64,000 nucleotides of DNA from Eutreptiella sp. 'Long Island Sound 2002' (taxonomy: Eukaryota; Euglenozoa; Euglenophyceae; Eutreptiales; Eutreptiaceae): the NCBI GenBank assembly GCA_964036045.1, contig OZ038387.1, forward strand, positions 21,095,348-21,159,347. The letters are read 5' to 3'. The translations under genes and the position numbers were made by a program. The number at the start of each line of letters is the position of its first letter. Position 1 is the first letter of the stretch. Under the pieces are notes generated by a model. It made no database searches and was not told the DNA's origin. It saw only the letters and a list, made by a program, of their open reading frames with translations. Positions 59,401 through 64,000 of this stretch are shown here, one piece after another.

Positions 59401-62400
59401 CCCACATACAAAGATAAGAAGTCGGACCTCATCTACAAGCGCGTGTTTTGCGACTTCATATAAAGCACACGTGTGTGCACCTCATATATGTATATATATT
59501 TATGATATAAAAGCTCCTTCTTTTCTTGAGCCTCATTTTATTTTTGCTGACCTTGCAATACACGGTTTGGCCCGGGTGGGGCGCCACTTACAGAAGTGGC
59601 CTGGAATAGACCAGGGGGCACCATGCCCTTAAACATAAATACCACCTACCGTTGACCCCCCCCCCCCCATAAACTTGGTGTTTTTTGTTCAAATTCAAGT
59701 CCAAATTTGTCACTACCTAGTAACCTAGTAAGGGAAAATTTTACCTAGTAAAAAAAAATTTTTTTTTACTAGGTTTTGCTACATTTACTAGGTTTTGCTA
59801 CATTTTACTAGGTTTTGCTACGTGCATACTAGGTTTCACCAAATGCCCCCTCATGTCCTCCGGTGGGTGGGGCAGGAGGCTCATGCCTCGGCATTCAGAC
59901 CCAGGGCCGCCCGCACTGTGTGTAGCCCCCGCACTTGTTGCACCTTTTCGGGGGGCCTTGATCGTCACTTCATGAAACAGGTGGATCTGCATGCGACAGG
60001 GCCATCCTTGAGACGATTACCCCCCCTCCCCATCCAACGCAGTCCAGTGAATAGGCGTCTTATGCTGATTGACAACCCCCCCTCTCGCCAGCACAGCCCC
60101 AACATTCCGGCGGTTCCGAGGTCATGGTGGCCTGGGGGTCCCCATTCATGAAAGGCGGCTCACAAAGCGTGCGTAAACGGCACGGCACAAAGACACAGTG
60201 CTCTTGCATTGGCACTCTTCGCCAATGGTATCATCCAACTCCTCCCGGGGTGCAGCCCCCAAAAGCGGTTTCCCACAAGTCCCTCAGGTGACAAAAATAA
60301 AGGAGGCATGCCAAGTGCTTCCCAAAACCCTTGAATCCCATGGCTGCGCTTTGATTTCCGCGCGGTGTGTGCGAATTCTTTGTTGGACAAAGGAGCCTGA
60401 AGTCGCCCACGGAACATGCGGTGCCCTTTCGTAGGGGATGGCGCGATCGGCTGAGCCCTGTCCCCATGAGGCGCGTTGCGGGCATGAGTTGGTCCTTTGA
60501 AAATGCTTCGTAAAGCAGCAGCACAGGGAAGTGGTGCACGAGACTGGGCACCGGGCACCCTTGTGCCACCCAGACATCAGCTGCTGCGGAGAGAGCAGTG
60601 TCAGGGCTTTTGGAGTGCAATGCAGTGGGCGCTCCCTTGGGCAGAGGGGAGCACATGGAGACAAACAGGCCTGTGGCAGTTTGGGAGCCACACCGGAGGG
60701 AGTGGCGGTGGTTGGGCGGTAGAGCCGGGGGGGGCGGGGGGTTCCAAAAGGCTGGTTGGGTCACTTGGGGTACTACCAGTGTCCAGTGTTATGTCTTTTG
60801 TGTGACGTGCTTTGTTGGTCGGGATCATTTTTGGGGGAGGGGGGGCTGAATGCAATCCGATGCGTGATTGGAATGTTTGTCTCACTGTCCACCTACGGGC
60901 CTCCAGGCGTGGCACTTCCGGCTGCATTCTGTGGTTTCAGATTTAGCTTGCCCTACCTGCGTGTCATGTCCGCTACCACGCTGAGCTGTGGGACAACTGT
61001 AGCACTGGACTGCTGGAGGGTGGGGGGTTTGGCATGACGCCGGGTGGATTGCTGTTTCAGGCGGCGCCTATTGGCCTCTCTCGCCACTTACCCTTGTCTT
61101 TTCCTTGGGGGTGGGGCGAGGATGAAGGCAGTGGAGGAGGACTTGTCCGGAGAGAGGCCCATCGGCCCCTAAACCCACTGCCGGAAGACAGTGCCCCTCT
61201 CCTCCAGGGAAAATGCAACCCCCTGCAGACTCCACACATCACCCACGCAGGGCGGGCCCCGACAGTGTGGGCTACGTGTCAATTCGGTGGTATAGGGAGG
61301 CCCCGCGTTTCCGGGGGCCGCAACGGTGGACGCAGCATGTTCAAGAGGATGCAGCGCGTTACCGTACTACAACAACCGAGACGCAGAGTCCGTAGGCGGC
61401 ACGTCAATGCAGTGTAATGAAGGACTGCCGAGATGGAAGTGTGAATGAAGGGCGAACTGCCGGTCCGATTTTTCGGTTGGCGATTGCGGCGTTTCGCTTT
61501 GCACTGAGGCATCTCAGAGAAATAGGCTGAGCCTCTGAAACGATGGGAATATTGGGAATGAGACGAATGGGAATGGGAAATTCGCCCCACTGTTCTGGCA
61601 TCCCCCCCCCCTTCCCCCCCTTTTTTTCCCACATTGTGTGGCCTCTGCGTACACTTTGCATCCCTGAGGGTCTTCCGCTTTGCCCCACTTTCCTCGAATT
61701 TGCCCCCTTTCCAGAGCTCAAGGCCTTGATTTGGTGAGCTCCGTGGCGATCAATGCTGATGCTTGCCCCCCCAACCCCCGCAGCTGCACACAGCAACACA
61801 ACCGAGGGTCATGCCAAACCCCCACCCCCAACCCCGCGGCATTGCTGCGCACCACCGATGGGCAGCGCTGGGTTCATCCGGGACCTCCTGACCCGTGTTA
61901 CAGTTCCCACATCGGCGGTGGTGAGCCCCCTCCAAACTTCACAGTCTTCGGACGGGAGTCGTGAAGCACGCCGACGCCAACACGGGAGGGCTGCCAACGG
62001 GCAGAAGCAGCAGCTGTGAGCCGAGGAACAACTGTCCCATCCCCACAGCGGCTGCAGACAAGTAATGTAGACTGAAAACCTGAAAACCCAAGGCATTGCG
62101 CACACTCGGAAGTACCGCACGGCACACTCACTTGACCTGTATGGCCACCCCCCCGCCCCTCTCCCCCCCATCACTTGAGTGATTCTGTGAATTGCGTTAT
62201 GGCCCTCATCAATGCCTAGGTCACTGAGATCTCGTCGCGGGCGTTGACTACGCGGATTAAGGGATTGGACATTGTGAATTGGGAGCCTGACCGACGGTCC
62301 ACGGAGAGGCTGGTCGAAACGTTTTGTGGGGCCAAAGCCAAGTTCTCCAGCGCGGCTTCGTGCCAGAGCGCCGTCGACATTGGCCTGTTCAACATCGAAG

Positions 62401-62477
62401 GCGAGAACCTCCGCGTCCGACCGTACCTCAAGTTCCACCAACGAAACGAGGAGATACGGCGAGGAGCGGTCGAGTGA
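56469..62477 (+). CDS. Probable host gene: Lys-rich protein with two RNA-binding-like segments, 5.1-kb intron
   Basis: Exon 1 (ATG 56469; frame open from the TTTTGCAG acceptor at about 56451) runs to 57074, and a second exon runs 62220-62477. Exon 1 ends on a whole codon at GCCCAG|GTGG; exon 2 starts in the same phase after AATGCCTAG. Joined length is about 287 aa. The N-terminus is highly basic (KKTLAKKRKAKKDG, PAPKRAKR, EKKKRKKGDD), a nucleolar or nuclear type. The middle (from about KELYVKPIRTYDQNTLAWL) contains VNVRFCRGQGLLLFHNEYAA. Exon 2 has IKGLDIVNWEPDRRS and LFNIEGENLRVRPYLKF. Both resemble parts of RRM-like folds, by eye only. Codon use is GC-rich and even. The join across a 5.1-kb intron is inferred from phase and style alone. 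Confidence 0.45.
57809..58645. repeat. Second satellite A array, about 10 units
   Basis: Same orientation and period (85 bp) as at the left edge, but a distinct subtype: TAAGTAGCCACC instead of TATGTAGCCACC, CTCTGAAGCGG and GGGGATCCCCGAGG joints. The central dyad occurs as GCCCAC-TT-GTGGGC in four units and GCCCAC-AA-GTGGGC in six, in the order T,A,T,A,A,T,A,T,A,A. Confidence 0.95.
58646..59463 (+). pseudogene. Gene remnant inside the TACTAGGT element
   Basis: One frame is open from about 58648 to TAA at 59461 apart from a TGA at 58951, next to a C7 run. Protein-like segments are IKARAQKRWDKFLGEFG, LPQDRLWLLREIAQAALHYR, then CDDTAHITCPECRVYQCALH with a Cys-x2-Cys pair, a hydrophobic stretch (TATLACIVLAFALG), and a charged C-terminus (KLEYDKNLIKELEEKTTGVL, ending KRVFCDF). 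A GT-AG intron at 58724-58841 is possible but would change frame. Probably a damaged element gene; the family is not recognised. Confidence 0.4.
59839..62219. other. Remainder of the host intron, no supported features
   Basis: GC-rich, non-repetitive DNA with overlapping open frames on both strands, none convincing. G or C runs occur at about 60729-60741, 60836-60845 and 61603-61620. It ends at the predicted acceptor (AG at 62218-62219). Confidence 0.4.
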
Positions 62478-64000
62478 GGGAACGTGAATCTCAGCGACGG
62501 GGATGCGGACCCCGCACTCCGTCCCCCACCCACCCCAAACCACAGCCCGATCGGCATGTTATGAACTTAGCCCCCAAGCACAAACAACGGCATGGCAAAT
62601 CAGCGTCTGTGTGCACGAGGCACACTTGTTCGTGACCGCCGGAGGCTTCAGGAGGTTTGCGGGCCATCTGCGCAAATCATTGCGCTTTGCGATGACGTGG
62701 CAGTTCCCGCTCCACATGACATGAATCGGGGGTAACTGACTCAGACGGCGTATCATGCCCGTCCACCACCGCTCAGTTCGGGGCCCACCGCAGAACAGGG
62801 CGGCACTGATTCCTTAATCGGATTTTGTCTGGCGTGCCTTGTGGCCGTGGAGCGATCTGGCCAGCGCTGCAGTGAAAGGCGTGCTCATTGTTTTGATGGC
62901 GACACGAATGGAACGGTGATCGAGGCACTGATGCACAGCCCCCCCCCCCCCCGGCCAGGTTTGGCATAGAGAATAAAAATGCACTTATGCCTGACTGTGG
63001 AGTGCATTACCTCTGGTTTGCATTTGTCTGTTTTTTAATTAGGTCCCCCCCCCCCACCGGCAAAGTACAAGAGGGCCAAGCTTGTCCAAGGGCAGTATTC
63101 CTGCAGCGCCGGTGTTTAAGGGACCATGTTTTTTTGCTGCCCCAATCATGAGAGGAGATGTGGTGGGGGATTTCTTGAGGGCCGACAGTGTGATCAGCTT
63201 TTGTATCTCGGAGGCTGGGCTGTCCTTTAGGAATGAGGTGTGGTTTTTTTTTCAAGGGCAGGCTCATGTTTCAGATGCCGGGGTTAGCCCGTACCGACGG
63301 TGGTTGGCCGTCAACGGACGTCGGTCGGCCAGTAACTGACAGCAGTTGCACGTCGGCCGCTGCCTTGTTAAGGGCCCGGGTTCCACAGTGGCAGAGTGTG
63401 GCAATTTTGTTTGGCATGATCGACAGCCCTGATCTGAGGGTCTGTTGGGCTGAGAATGGACACGGAACTATTGGGCAGGAGCTATGAAACTCTGGAGGCC
63501 CTACCGGCACTGAAAGTGCACTGCAGACTTAAATTGCATGTGCTGTGCACAAGTACACCGCTCCCTCTTGCGTGACCCCATCAGGCGGCTGTTTTCCTGA
63601 CCACAATTTTTGTGGCGAGGCATGTCAGATGACATGTATGAAGAGGCGTTTGATCATGTCTGTGAGAGTTGTTCCTGCTGACAACAACACTTTGGTTGAG
63701 ACTGCAAACCCACTACCCTCTGGCTATCGTCCCATTCGCTGGTCAGCTGGTGGATGGATTGAAATTGAGGAGTAGGCGAATCAAACTGGGCAGCACAAAG
63801 GCATATTGCATAAAGGCCGCCGCTCCTAGTTCCATCACTTGGAAGCGCATGAGGTAAGAAGAAATTGAACAGTGCGGGTGAAGAGCTTTTGGTTGCAGAA
63901 TTCTGGTATGGGTGGGGTTTGGGTATGTTTCTGGTGCATTCCTTTCTGTCATACTGCGGGTCACGCACGGCCTGTCGAGGCATTGAATCCGGGCTGATTG
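62478..64000. other. Unassigned DNA downstream of the host gene
   Basis: No gene is supported. C runs at 62940-62952 and 63046-63055. A short open frame near 63658-63775 (ATG in GATCATGTCTGTGAG) encodes about 39 residues without known motifs. The 3' UTR of the host gene may occupy the first few hundred bases. Confidence 0.35.

Larger units (their letters stand above)
57428..59838. mobile_element. Element with TGAAACCTAGTA termini and TACTAGGT subterminal repeats, inside the host intron
   Basis: The left end is TGAAACCTAGTA (57428) and the right end TACTAGGTTTCA (to 59838), a 12-bp inverted repeat. Both sides are lined with many ACCTAGT/ACTAGGT copies joined by A or T runs. On the left (57429-57800) a roughly 170-bp block occurs twice (AGGTAACAGTTTACTAGGTT at 57471 and 57641). 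On the right, TTTTGCTACATTTTACTAGG repeats three times. Inside lie a block of satellite A and a gene remnant. No target-site duplication is evident. Confidence 0.6.

Overview
This is nuclear DNA from a repeat-rich eukaryote. Short GT-AG introns (about 87-128 nt) can be placed by comparing two related genes within the window. There are long (TA)n and (AGC)n tracts, a satellite, tandem macrorepeats and several layers of mobile elements. Nothing looks prokaryotic, and no rRNA or tRNA genes were seen. The lineage cannot be fixed from the sequence; a protist or alga with a large repetitive genome fits best, but that is inference.

Layout. (1) 1-5684: an 85-86 bp satellite running off the left edge. 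(2) 5680-8331: a short duplication, a decayed gene with in-frame stops, and an intact 368-aa Cys/His-rich ORF. (3) 8366-22799: nine copies, in both orientations, of one repeat family ('B') ending in CTACACCCCTCTCCCC, mostly separated by (TA)n runs, with an unrelated GC-rich insert at 13096-15268. (4) 23117-30040: mostly non-repetitive sequence with one convincing coding exon (24504-25010) and a C-rich foldback element. (5) 22800-23116 and 30040-53091: about two dozen copies of a roughly 600-bp macrorepeat ('C'), each with a 16-bp palindrome, an (AGC)n tract and two overlapping, mutually exclusive hairpins. Two mobile elements interrupt it. (6) 53092-64000: unassigned sequence and a probable host gene (exons near 56469-57074 and 62220-62477) whose 5.1-kb intron holds another element (57428-59838) with a second block of the satellite.

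Most notable: the element at 43158-49706 (6,549 bp) has 24-bp terminal inverted repeats and a TTTTA target-site duplication, sitting cleanly inside a C unit. It carries two genes on the + strand: a 692-aa protein of unknown family, and a 761-aa, four-exon protein whose N-terminal half resembles the ParB/sulfiredoxin fold (LLGGQHVYTAAQK motif). Its non-coding DNA is studded with a 20-bp perfect palindrome, CTGGCCGAAATTTCGGCCAG, which recurs every 68-71 bp within clusters. A decayed relative at 34635-38341 keeps the second gene and the tail of the first, but carries a different palindrome, TGGGCACTGCAGTGCCCA. The arrangement suggests a transposon whose ParB-like protein recognises its own phased palindromic sites. 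That last step is inference.

Frameshifts at C or T homopolymers and in-frame stops recur in the element genes. Some may be sequencing errors and some true decay.
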